Positions 7,925-17,200 of a DNA stretch of 38,302 nt are shown in pieces. The notes beneath the pieces are model-generated. The model was not told the DNA's origin, ran no database searches, and saw nothing but the letters and a program-made list of their open reading frames with translations. The position numbers were made by a program, and so were the translations under genes. Numbering within the stretch: the stretch's first letter is position 1; each line of letters opens with the position of its first letter. This DNA is from Chloroflexota bacterium (lineage in GTDB: Bacteria; Chloroflexota; Ktedonobacteria; Ktedonobacterales; Ktedonobacteraceae). The stretch spans positions 1 through 38,302 of the forward strand of contig CADDYT010000054.1 in NCBI GenBank assembly GCA_902810755.1, written 5' to 3'.

Positions 7925-9157
7925 TCACTTCTTATAGTAGCGCCCTTTCCACATGATGCCAGCTTTGCGGTAATGCCAGCGGATCGCGTTGAGCAGGATC
8001 AGGCATTCGAGGAAGATAGAGAGCGAGTGCAGGAAGCAGAGCAAGAGCATATAGCCTCTCTCTCTATGGGTGCTGCGCAGCGTAATTAATATGCGCAGCA
8101 CAACCGCGAGCAGGAAAGCTGTCAGGGCGAGAGCAAAGACGAACCATGCACCGGCAAGCAAGGCAAAGACGGCGAGTACAGGCGGCACGACAAAGACCAT
8201 CAACATGAACACTATCGCTCCCAGCGCATTCAAAAGCGAGTTCTGATAAGCGACAAAATGGCTTTTTGAAAAACCTGCGACTACCCCGGCGAAGGAGTGA
8301 TACATGCGGCAGCGAACGAGCGCGCTGGCATCGACAAAGATCATCCGATAGCCTGCCGCTTTGCATAAGCGTGCCAGCACGACATCTTCTATGAGGCTAT
8401 CTTGCACGCTGAAATGGCCCCCGATTTGATCATAGGCTGCACGCTCAAAGCACATCAACTGCCCGTTGCCGTTGGAGAGCGTCGGCTCAGGGCGACGGGA
8501 AACCAGGGCAAGGGGAAGCAGGATCAGCATGAGGAAGGGGAGCAACGGCACCAGCAGGCGTTCCCCCAGGCTACCAAAAACATATTCAGGATGGGCCGAG
8601 AGCAATTGCACATCGTAGCGGCGCATACAATCAACCACCGCGCGAACTGTTTCGGGAGCATGCACGGTATCGGCATCGGTGAAGTAGAGCAACTCTCCCC
8701 GGGCGTGCAGGGCCAGTTGATAGCAGGCAAAATTCTTGCCAATCCATTGTGCAGGCAGCGGCTCGCCCCTGAGCAGACGTAGCCGCCCGCACCGCTCGGC
8801 GGGCAGCTCATCGATCAGACGCTGCACAATCGCGGCGGTGGCATCGCAGCTCTGGTCATCCAGCACCAGCACTTCCAGAGGCGCGTAAGTTTGCGCCAGC
8901 AGCGAGCGCACACAGGCCTCAATACAGGTTTCCTCATTGCGGGCCGGAATAAGGACAGACACTAGCGGCTCGCGCTGTCGATCTTCAGGTCCATCAGAAC
9001 GACGGGAAGGCGTTTCATCAGCCTGCAGGCGAGGATAGGTCAGCAAGTTGATGAGTAAGATCAGCAAAAAAAAGCTGAGAATGCTCAGGACAACCCAGAG
9101 GAATCCATGTAGCAGGTCCTGATACTGCCAGAACCATGTATGTAAAAAAAGCATCAT
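7925..9157 (-). CDS. Membrane glycosyltransferase family 2 (carotenoid-glycosyltransferase-like)
   Basis: The 410-residue protein has one N-terminal membrane segment (about 12-42), a cytosolic GT-A domain and two to three C-terminal membrane segments (about 290-390). The GT2 core shows VSVLIPARNEE, LEVLVLDDQS, the nucleotide-sugar and metal motif YFTDADTV, and later DSLIEDVVLARL. The layout resembles CruC/CrtQ-type enzymes that glycosylate carotenoids or other lipids; this subfamily call is tentative. The start is one of two adjacent ATGs (9157 or 9154) after AAGGAG. A good promoter lies at 9203-9231. It borders the assembly-line region and could modify its lipid product, but it has its own promoter and no direct link is shown. 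Confidence 0.85.
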   Translation of the reverse strand: MMLFLHTWFWQYQDLLHGFLWVVLSILSFFLLILLINLLTYPRLQADETPSRRSDGPEDRQREPLVSVLIPARNEETCIEACVRSLLAQTYAPLEVLVLDDQSCDATAAIVQRLIDELPAERCGRLRLLRGEPLPAQWIGKNFACYQLALHARGELLYFTDADTVHAPETVRAVVDCMRRYDVQLLSAHPEYVFGSLGERLLVPLLPFLMLILLPLALVSRRPEPTLSNGNGQLMCFERAAYDQIGGHFSVQDSLIEDVVLARLCKAAGYRMIFVDASALVRCRMYHSFAGVVAGFSKSHFVAYQNSLLNALGAIVFMLMVFVVPPVLAVFALLAGAWFVFALALTAFLLAVVLRILITLRSTHRERGYMLLLCFLHSLSIFLECLILLNAIRWHYRKAGIMWKGRYYKK

Positions 9158-9202
9158 GCTCTCCTTCGTTTTTGAAAACTGCAGTCTGATCTAACTTCAT
9201 TC

Positions 9203-9231
9203 ATTCTACCATCATCAGTTCCTACAGACAA
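9203..9231 (-). promoter_or_regulatory. Promoter of the GT2 gene
   Basis: Minus strand: TTGTCT (9226-9231), 17-bp spacer, TAGAAT (9203-9208), about 45 bp before the start codon. Confidence 0.6.
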
Positions 9232-9602
9232 CCAAAAATATCTTATTTATGAATATATTTTTAATCTTAATCTGTTCCATTATAAAAAGATATTATATTC
9301 TTATGAAAATTCCCGGCATCGCTGCTCTCCTTAATAAAACGAAGCAGGGGGGCAAGAAAAATACAGTTGGCGAGAGTATAAAGAAAGGCCCCATCCTGTT
9401 GTCATCAACACCAGTCTACTCCTCTCTATCCCGGAGTATATTCATTTTGTCGCTCAACACTATAGCAGCAAGGTGGGGAAAAAACAAGCAAGGAGAGGCC
9501 AGAGAGCGGCTTCCTGACCCTGCGAAATACGTCTACCCGTCCACTTGCTCTCCGTCGTTTTTTGTGCTAAGAATAGGAGCAGCAGGGAGGTACGTTTTTG
9601 TT
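9232..9602. other. AT-rich divergent intergenic region
   Basis: About 370 bp between the GT2 promoter and the dehydrogenase start is visibly AT-richer than its surroundings near 9231-9310. The frame is open on the plus strand from 9249, but the peptide is low-complexity and does not extend the dehydrogenase family. A possible plus promoter is TTGCTC (9545-9550), 17 bp, TAAGAA (9568-9573). I see no RNA gene or clear operator. Confidence 0.5.
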
Positions 9603-10469
9603 ATGCCATCAGTCGTTGTGACAGGAGTTTCCTCTGGCATCGGGTGGGGAACGACAAAGGTCTTGATCCAGCATGGTTTTCATGTCTTCGGCAGCGTGCG
9701 CAAAAGTGAAGATGCGCGGCGACTGCAGGCCGAGTGGGGCGAGGCTTACACGCCGCTCCTGTTCGATGTCACCGATGAGCAGGCGGTTCACGAGGCTGCT
9801 GCCATCGTCAGCGATCGCCTGCAAGATGAAGTCCTGTTCGGCCTGGTCAACAACGCCGGTATTGCCGTTCCCGCCCCGCTCAGGTATCAGCCAATCGATG
9901 ATTTTCGCCACCAGCTGGAGGTGAACCTGATCGGCCCGTTGATCGTCACGCAGGCGTTTGTGGGTTTGCTGGGAGCCGATGAGCGGCGCTCAGGCAAACC
10001 TGGCCGCATTGTCAATATCAGTTCTACCGGAGGGAAGATAGCCGTTCCCTTTCTTGGCGCCTACCATGCCTCGAAGTTTGGATTAGAGGGTTTTTCCACG
10101 AGCCTGCGGCGAGAACTGCTCATGCATGGCATTGATGTCATCGTCATTGGAGCCGGAGACGTTAACACTGCCATCTGGGATAAAGCAGAGCAGGAAGATA
10201 TTTCTCCCTATCAACACACGGAATACGCCTCAGCGTTGGAGCCTTTTCGCCGCTTCATGCTCGAGAAGGGACGCAAAGGCTACTCCCCCGAACGCCTCGG
10301 CGAGATCGTCTTGCGGGCGCTGACGACTCCCCATCCCCCTGTCCGCTACGGGCTGACCGCTGTGGCTCACCCGCTGAGCAACTGGATTCTCCCTCGCCTT
10401 CTGCCGGCGCGCGTTTTTGATGCCTTGATTGCCCGCTATCTGGGCTGGAAGCGCAAAACACGTTCGTGA
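9603..10469 (+). CDS. Short-chain dehydrogenase/reductase
   Basis: The 288-residue classical SDR has the NAD(P)-binding TGVSSGIG at residues 8-15, NNAGIAV, the catalytic Ser in NISSTGGK and the YHASK active-site motif. It would oxidise an alcohol or reduce a carbonyl with a nicotinamide cofactor in the cytosol. I chose ATG 9603 because the fold begins right there (MPSVVVTGVSSGIG); GGGAGG lies about 12 nt upstream, slightly far. The open frame continues to 9249 but adds no recognisable domain. It converges on the type II thioesterase with a 23-bp gap. It may tailor the assembly-line product, but an unrelated lipid or sterol role is equally possible. Confidence 0.9.
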   Translation: MPSVVVTGVSSGIGWGTTKVLIQHGFHVFGSVRKSEDARRLQAEWGEAYTPLLFDVTDEQAVHEAAAIVSDRLQDEVLFGLVNNAGIAVPAPLRYQPIDDFRHQLEVNLIGPLIVTQAFVGLLGADERRSGKPGRIVNISSTGGKIAVPFLGAYHASKFGLEGFSTSLRRELLMHGIDVIVIGAGDVNTAIWDKAEQEDISPYQHTEYASALEPFRRFMLEKGRKGYSPERLGEIVLRALTTPHPPVRYGLTAVAHPLSNWILPRLLPARVFDALIARYLGWKRKTRS

Positions 10470-10492
10470 TAGTCACTTTCCCGCTAAAGCTG

Positions 10493-11236
10493 CTAGAGGA
10501 GGAGAGCCTGCCGGATGGCCTGCAAGACAGGCGGTTGGTGGCTCTGGAGAAAGAAATGATCGCCCGGAATGATGGACATGGTAAAGACACCTGTGGTCTG
10601 CTCGCGCCAGCCAACCAGTTCCTGAATGCCGACCAGGCGATCCTGCTCGCCGCCGAAAGCGGTAATGGGGCAGGCAAGCGGTTTTCCAGGGGCATAGATA
10701 TAGGTTTCGTAGAGGGTGAAATCCGCACGCAGGATGGGGAGCATCAGCCGCATCATCTCTTCATTGTGCAGAATAGCCGCCGGGGTGCCGCCCAGCCGGT
10801 AGAGGGCATTGATAAATTCAGGGTCGGGCAGGGTATGCAAAGGGGAAGCAGGCAGGGGAAGTTGCGGAGCGCGGTGGGCGGCAACGAAGAGATGGATCGG
10901 GGCAGCGTGCTGGCTTCGGGCCAGGTGGCGGGCCAGCTCGAAGCCGATGAGCGCGCCCAGGCTGTGGCCGAAAAAGGCAAAGGGTACGTCCAGAACGGGG
11001 TACAGGCCCTCGGCCAGCGCCTGCACCAGAGAGGGCAGGTGAGTAAAAAGCGGCTCATGCCACCTGGTTTCCCTGCCCGGCAGGAGGACAGGACACACAT
11101 CCAGCTCAGGCGGCAATTGCTGCGGCCAGAGCCGGAAAAGCGAACTGCCGCCCCCTGCGTAGGGGAAGCAAAAAAGCCTGAGCCGGGCATGAAGTGAAGT
11201 ACGAGCTACCCAGGGCGTAGAGGACATACCTTGCAT
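10493..11236 (-). CDS. Type II thioesterase (NRPS/PKS editing, GrsT/SrfAD-like)
   Basis: The 247-residue alpha/beta hydrolase begins with LRLFCFPYAGGGSSLFRLWP and PVLLPGRETRW, as in stand-alone thioesterases of NRPS/PKS clusters. The nucleophile is in FFGHSLGALIGFELAR, the acid lies around FGGEQDRLV and the His in IPGDHFFL. Such enzymes clear misprimed carrier proteins by hydrolysing stalled acyl thioesters. The start ATG 11234-11236 follows the NRPS stop codon by 2 nt, so the two are translationally coupled; an internal ATG at 11227, behind CAAGG, is an alternative start. Because the NRPS itself has no thioesterase domain, this could also take part in product release. Confidence 0.93.
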   Translation of the reverse strand: MQGMSSTPWVARTSLHARLRLFCFPYAGGGSSLFRLWPQQLPPELDVCPVLLPGRETRWHEPLFTHLPSLVQALAEGLYPVLDVPFAFFGHSLGALIGFELARHLARSQHAAPIHLFVAAHRAPQLPLPASPLHTLPDPEFINALYRLGGTPAAILHNEEMMRLMLPILRADFTLYETYIYAPGKPLACPITAFGGEQDRLVGIQELVGWREQTTGVFTMSIIPGDHFFLQSHQPPVLQAIRQALLL

Positions 11237-11238
11237 CC

Positions 11239-14200
11239 CTAAAAGTAGTAGAGCGTACAGCCCACCTGAATGCCAGAGGCCACACTGATGATGAGACCGA
11301 TATCCCCCTTCTTCACTTTATGACACTTCTGCGCTGCGTGCAGGGTGTAAGCGAGCGAAGAGGTAAAAAGGTCGTTCGCGGGTTGCACATTAATGCACCT
11401 GTCCCTGTCGATCCCCAGCGCGGCGCTCAACGTATCGACGAATGCCGGGGAGCTTTGCGGCGGCAGCAGAACGTCTATCTGTGACATATCCAGATGCTCT
11501 ATGCTCAGCAGTTTGTGGACGGCCCGCTGAATGCATTGCAGGAGAGCTGTCTCGTAATGCGGCTCCTGGACAGCATGGAGGACCATCTTGCCGTTGTGGA
11601 GTTTCGTGTGCGTGACACGAGCAGCGCGGTAATCCGTGAAATACTCAAAGACAAAGTTGCCAAAACCGGCGGTGCCATCAGGGCTTTCATCCAGCAGCAA
11701 GGCCGAACCGCTTTCTTCGAGGCCCAGGGTCTGTTCCGGCAGGACCTCGCGGTTGTTCTCAACCTCAGAGGCCACGATCAGGGCATTTTTGACCTTGCCC
11801 GCCCTCATCATGCCGATAGCCGCGTAGCAGGCGTTGAGCGGGGCAATGGAACCATTGAATACGTCGAAAGCAAACGTTTTTTTGTCCGTCTGTGACTGGA
11901 TGGTATCGTTGATGCCCAGTTGACCGGCAACCAGGGAAGCGATGGCCGGTTCGCACAGAAAGTCGTCGCGGTACGTACCGGCATAGATCAGCAGATCAAT
12001 ATCGGTGGGCCGGTATGATGAGGTCGCGAAGCAGTTCTCGGCGGCAGTTTTGATCAGAGACAGCGTCTTTTTCTCCGTCTGAGCATCCGGGGGAACGATA
12101 CCGGTGCTTTCTACGCGCACTCGCCAGCCGGGAGGGAAGAGCGGAAGCGGCTCCTGCCGGTCAGAGACATTCCTGTCAGGAATATATACGCCCGACTCAC
12201 GGCGACGGAGGCGATCTGGCAGGTCGTCAAAGGTATAGATGGCCGTCCCGATAGTGGCTCCGGAGCCGGTGATGCCAAAGATTGCTGTGTCGCCGGACTT
12301 GATCCTGTTTGAGCGAATATGATCCATCATCGCGACAGCATGGGTCGTGGTGGCGGTGTTTCCCCGCTCGGCGATGTTGTCGATGACACTCTCCGGCGAG
12401 CAAACCTCTTTGCCGAAATAGGCGTTGATCTCGCGCGCCACGTCGCGCAGCGTGGTTTTCGAGGTCTGATGCACGATAATATGCTGAATAGAATCGGTCG
12501 GCCATTGAGAACGCTCGATGATATAACCGGCGTGGGAGACTGCCTGCGACAGATTCACGGCAGTGACATTGACGACGTCGGTATACATAATAGCGCCGCC
12601 ATGCTCGCGGTCGGTCGCCTTCGCGATACAGTATTCGCTGTAGCGGCCCAGCGTGTACATCTCAAACTCGTGGAAGCCAACCCGCTTATCCGGCCCGCTC
12701 TCCAGAATCAGCGCGGCACCCGCGTCTCCTACGGTTAAGCAGGCGAGGCGCGAGTCCATATAGCCTTCCAGCTCTTTTTGCGCCGTCAGCGTCAGGTGCG
12801 TAATGTACTCACCGCTTACCACCAGGCCGCGACGAATCAGCCCCATTTTGAGAAACGCATCGGCGATATAGATGCCGGTGAAGAGGCCGGTGCAGGCATT
12901 AGAGATGTCGAAGGCAATAGCGTTGCTAAAGCCAAAATGATGGCGCAGCCGTAAAGAGGTACTCGGCTCAAAGCTGAAAAGCGCGTTGGGGCCATCGCAG
13001 CGCGAGATGCTGGTGCAGATCAGCAGGTCAATGTCGGCAGGCGTATACCGGGAGTTTTTGAGGCATTGCTCGACCGCCTGTTTCGCCAGATCAAATGAAA
13101 ATTCCGTTTCACCTGCCATTCTCCTGTGGTTAATGCCGGTGAGCCGGGTTAGAGGGAAACGGATGGGTTTACGGCATTGTCGCACGATCTCATCGGTGGA
13201 AACTGCTCTGGGCGGCAGGTAGACCCCCAGACTTTCAATGACCGTGTTCCCGCGCCCGGCCTGCGCTCGCTCTTCTCTTTCAGGCGAGACGGCAACCTGT
13301 GAGACGCTGCCGCCAGAAACACGCTCAACCGGCTTCTCCGGCTCATGGGACGGCTGAGCGCGTTCCAGAGCGAACGCTAACTCTGCGATAGTCTGGTGTT
13401 CAAAGAGGGCTTCGAGCGTGACCGGTAGCCGGGCCTCGCTGCTTTTCGAGACCACTTCCAGGCATTGAATCGAGGCTCCGCCTAAATCGAAAAAGTTATC
13501 ATTGATGCCAACGCGATCCACCCTCAGCACCTCAGCCCAGATACGGGCCAGTTGCTCCTCTGTCGCGTTACGGGGCGCAACATAAACCTTTTCGAGTTCA
13601 GGTCGGGCGTGAGAGGGTTCAGGCAGCGCCTTCCGATCTACTTTGCCGTTGGCAGAGAGCGGCAAAGCCTCAAGGAAGAGGAAGAGAGACGGAATCATGT
13701 AATCGGGCAACCTGTCCTTCAAATAGGCGCGCAAGCCTTCAATCGACGGCGTCGTTTCCTGTTGGGCGCAAACAAGATAGGCGATGAGCCGCTTATTGCC
13801 CGGCGTATCCTCGCGAGCGACAACGACCGCCTGCTCGATAGCGGAATGCTGGAGCAGCACGGCCTCAATTTCGCCGAGTTCGATGCGAAATCCGCGAATC
13901 TTAACCTGGTGATCGATGCGGCCAAGAAACTCGATGGCTCCATCGCGGCGATAGCGGGCAAGGTCTCCTGTTTTGAAGAGCTTCCTGCCGGGTTCGGCGC
14001 TGAACGGGTCGGGAATGAATTTCTCGGCGGTCAGCTCTGGCCGGTTGAGGTAGCCGCGAGCGACGCCGACGCCGCCGATGTAGAGTTCACCGACGACGCC
14101 AACCGGGACGGGCTGCATGGACGAGTTGAGAATATAGATCTGCGTGTTGGCAATGGGGCGGCCAATGGGAACAACCGGCTGTCGGCTTTCACGCTGGCAC

Positions 14201-17200
14201 TCCCAGTATGTCACGTCAATCGCGGCCTCCGTCGGACCGTAGAGGTTGTGCAGCCTGCAAGAGAAACGCGAGAAGAACCGTTGTTGCAGATCAAAAGAAA
14301 GGGCTTCGCCGCTGCAAAAAACGTTCTTCAGGCTCTTACACTGCTCCAGATTCGGCTCCATCAAGAACGCCTGGAGCATGGAGGGAACGAAGTGCAGCGT
14401 GGTGATCTGCTGCCGGGCGATCAGAGACGCCAGGTACGCCGGGTCTTGATGGCCGCCGGGGCGCGCCACCACCAGGCAGGCGCCGGTCATCAAAGGCCAG
14501 AAGAACTCCCATGCCGAGACATCAAAGCTGAAAGGCGTTTTCTGCAACACACGGTCTTCCGACGTCAGCCGATAGGTTTGCTGCATCCAGAACAGGCGGT
14601 TACACACGCCGCGATGGGTATTTGGCACGCCCTTGGGCGTACCGGTTGAGCCTGAAGTATAAATGACATAGATCAGGTTATCCGGGCGAGCAAGGCTAAC
14701 CGGCTCTCCATCCTCGCCTGAAGGGTTCCAGTGCTTATCCAGGCAGATCGTCTGCACCCCGCTCAAAGAGAGCCGTTCTTTCACCGTCGTTTGCGTAAGC
14801 AGGATGGAGATGTGAGCGTCCTGCACCATATAGGCCAGGCGCTCCACGGGATAAGCAGGTTCCAGAGGAACGTAGGCCCCACCGGCTTTGAGGATGGCCA
14901 GCAGCGCCACCACCATCTCGATTGATCGCTCCATGCACACGCCCACCAGCACATCCGGTCCCACGCCAGAGGCTTGCAAGGTACGAGCGAGGTGGTTGGC
15001 CCGCCGGTTTAATTCCCTGTAGGAAAGTTGCTCCTCTTCAAAGATGATGGCCGGAGCTTCCGGCGTCTGCCGGGCCTGAGCCTCAACTAACTGGTGAATG
15101 CAGGCATGTTCCGGGTAGTCGCTCTGTGTGGCGTTCCATTCGACCATGATCTGGTGCCGCTCGGTCTCCGTCAGCAGGGGCAAGGCCTGGACAGGTTGAT
15201 CCGGGTCAGAGACAATGCCGCTGAGCAGCGTCTGGAAATGGCCTTCCATGCGCGCCAGGGTCGCTGCATCGAACAGATCGACGTTGTAGCGAAAATCGGC
15301 TGAAAGCGCATCCGGGGCCTCGAAGATGGTCAAAGTGAGGTCAAAAGGCGCTCCCTGCTGGCCGAACACAACGGGTTCCAGCATGAGACCCTGCGAACCG
15401 GATTGCGACAGCCCGGCGAGGAAATGCTCCTGTTGATCGCGCACGCGCAACTTATCCCAGATAAACAGGGTCTGGAAGATCGGTGAGTAGGAGGGGTCGC
15501 GCCTGGGTTGGAGCCGCTCTACGATGAGCGGGAAAGGGAAATCCTGATGCTCCAGCGCGCCGACAACGGTTTCCTGGACACGGCTCAACAGTTCTCTGAA
15601 CGTCGGATTGCCGGAGAAGCTGGTGCGCAAAACGACAGGATTGGCGAGGTAGCCGATGACCTGCTCCAGCTCGGCGCGGTTTCTGCCGAGGGCGGGCGTA
15701 CCGACCAGCACATCCTCTTGATTGCTATAGCGCGCGAGCAGAAGCTGAAAAGCGGCCAGCAAAACGGTATAGAGAGTCACATTGGCGGATCGTGCCAGCG
15801 TCCTGAGCCGCCTGGCGAGGCTTTCATCAAGCGTGAAGCGGTGTGAAGCCCCGCGATACGTCTGGACAGGAGGACGCGGCCTGTCCGTTGGCAGGTTGAG
15901 CAGGGGCAAATCCCCGGAGAGCCTGCGCTGCCAGTACGCCCAGAGCCGCTCACCTTCTGGCCCGGCTAGCATCTCATTCTGCCAGCGCACAAAGTCATTG
16001 AACGGAGGGCGCTCAGGCAGGGAAGGCAATGGCATGCCCGTGCTTTCCGCGAGATAGAGGGTCAACAGTTCCTCAACAAGCAGGTCGAGCGCCCAGAAGT
16101 CCACAGCGATGTGGTGGATCGTGAGCGAGAGGATATGCTCCTGCTCGGAGCAGCTGAAGAGCTTGAGACGCAGCAGCGGGCCGTGTTCCAGACCGATAGG
16201 ACAATTGCCTTCCGCATACAATTGCTCTTTCAACTCTTCCCAACTCCAGGAGGAGGCGTCGATTTCTTCCAGATCGACGCGCTGATCGGGATGAAAACAC
16301 TGCACCGGCTCGCCTTCCAGGACGGTATAGGTCGCGGTGAGGATAGGATGGCGCTCAAGTAGCGTCTGCAGCGAGCGCCGCAGGGCGGCTAGATTCAGCC
16401 GGGAGCGCAGGGCGGCCGCATACAGGAGGTTATAGGCTGCACTCGTGGGCGCGAGCCGGGAGAGAAACCAGAGCGCCTTCTGGTTATGGGAAAGGGGAAA
16501 ATAATTCTGAGCCGCCTGCACCTCATGCTCGTCCGGCGAAGCAGCGGCAGGCAGGGGAATTTGATCGAGTAGCTGCCCGGCAAATTGAGCGATGCTGGGA
16601 CCCTGTAAGAGCGAGACGATGGGGATACGCACGCCCGTTTCATACTCAACCTTATTCTTCAGTTCGATAGCCATCAACGAGTCCATGCCCAGGGCTGTCA
16701 GCGGCTCGTTGACGTTCAGCCGGGAGGGCGGGATGCGTAAAACGCCTGCCACCTGTTCGCAAAGGTATGTTTCTAATACCTGTCGGCGATCTTCCGGCGC
16801 GACATGCAGTTTTTCCAGAATAGAACGTGCAGGCTGCAAGGCTGCCCCTGCCTCTTCTTGCTTATCAGCAGCCTGTTCGAGCAGGTACGAAACGAGAGGC
16901 CAGCGTGTAATCTGAGGATAGAACTGCTGCAAACGCGGCCAGGAGAGCTTCAACACGCCCACCTGAGCCACCTGCCGGGGAATGAGCAGTTCTAACGCGG
17001 CCAGCACCTGCCGGGGCGAGATGCGCTCAATGCCATGCGCTTCCCAGTATTCGTGAATGCGCTCCCCTTCCTGAGTCGCGCCGAAACCCACCTCTGACAC
17101 GGCCCCCCAGTCGATGCTCAGAGCAGAACGGCCCTCCGCCCGCATCTGGTGAGCAAGCGCGTCGAGAAATGCGCTCGCAGCAGCATAGTTTCCCTGAGCA

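Noticed and set aside
9249..9602. 118-residue N-terminal extension of the short-chain dehydrogenase
   Set aside because: The SDR fold starts at MPSVVVTG; the extension is low-complexity and AT-rich.
11242..12198. Second KASIII domain read as an active ketosynthase
   Set aside because: The positions aligned to the catalytic Cys and His hold Ser and Pro.
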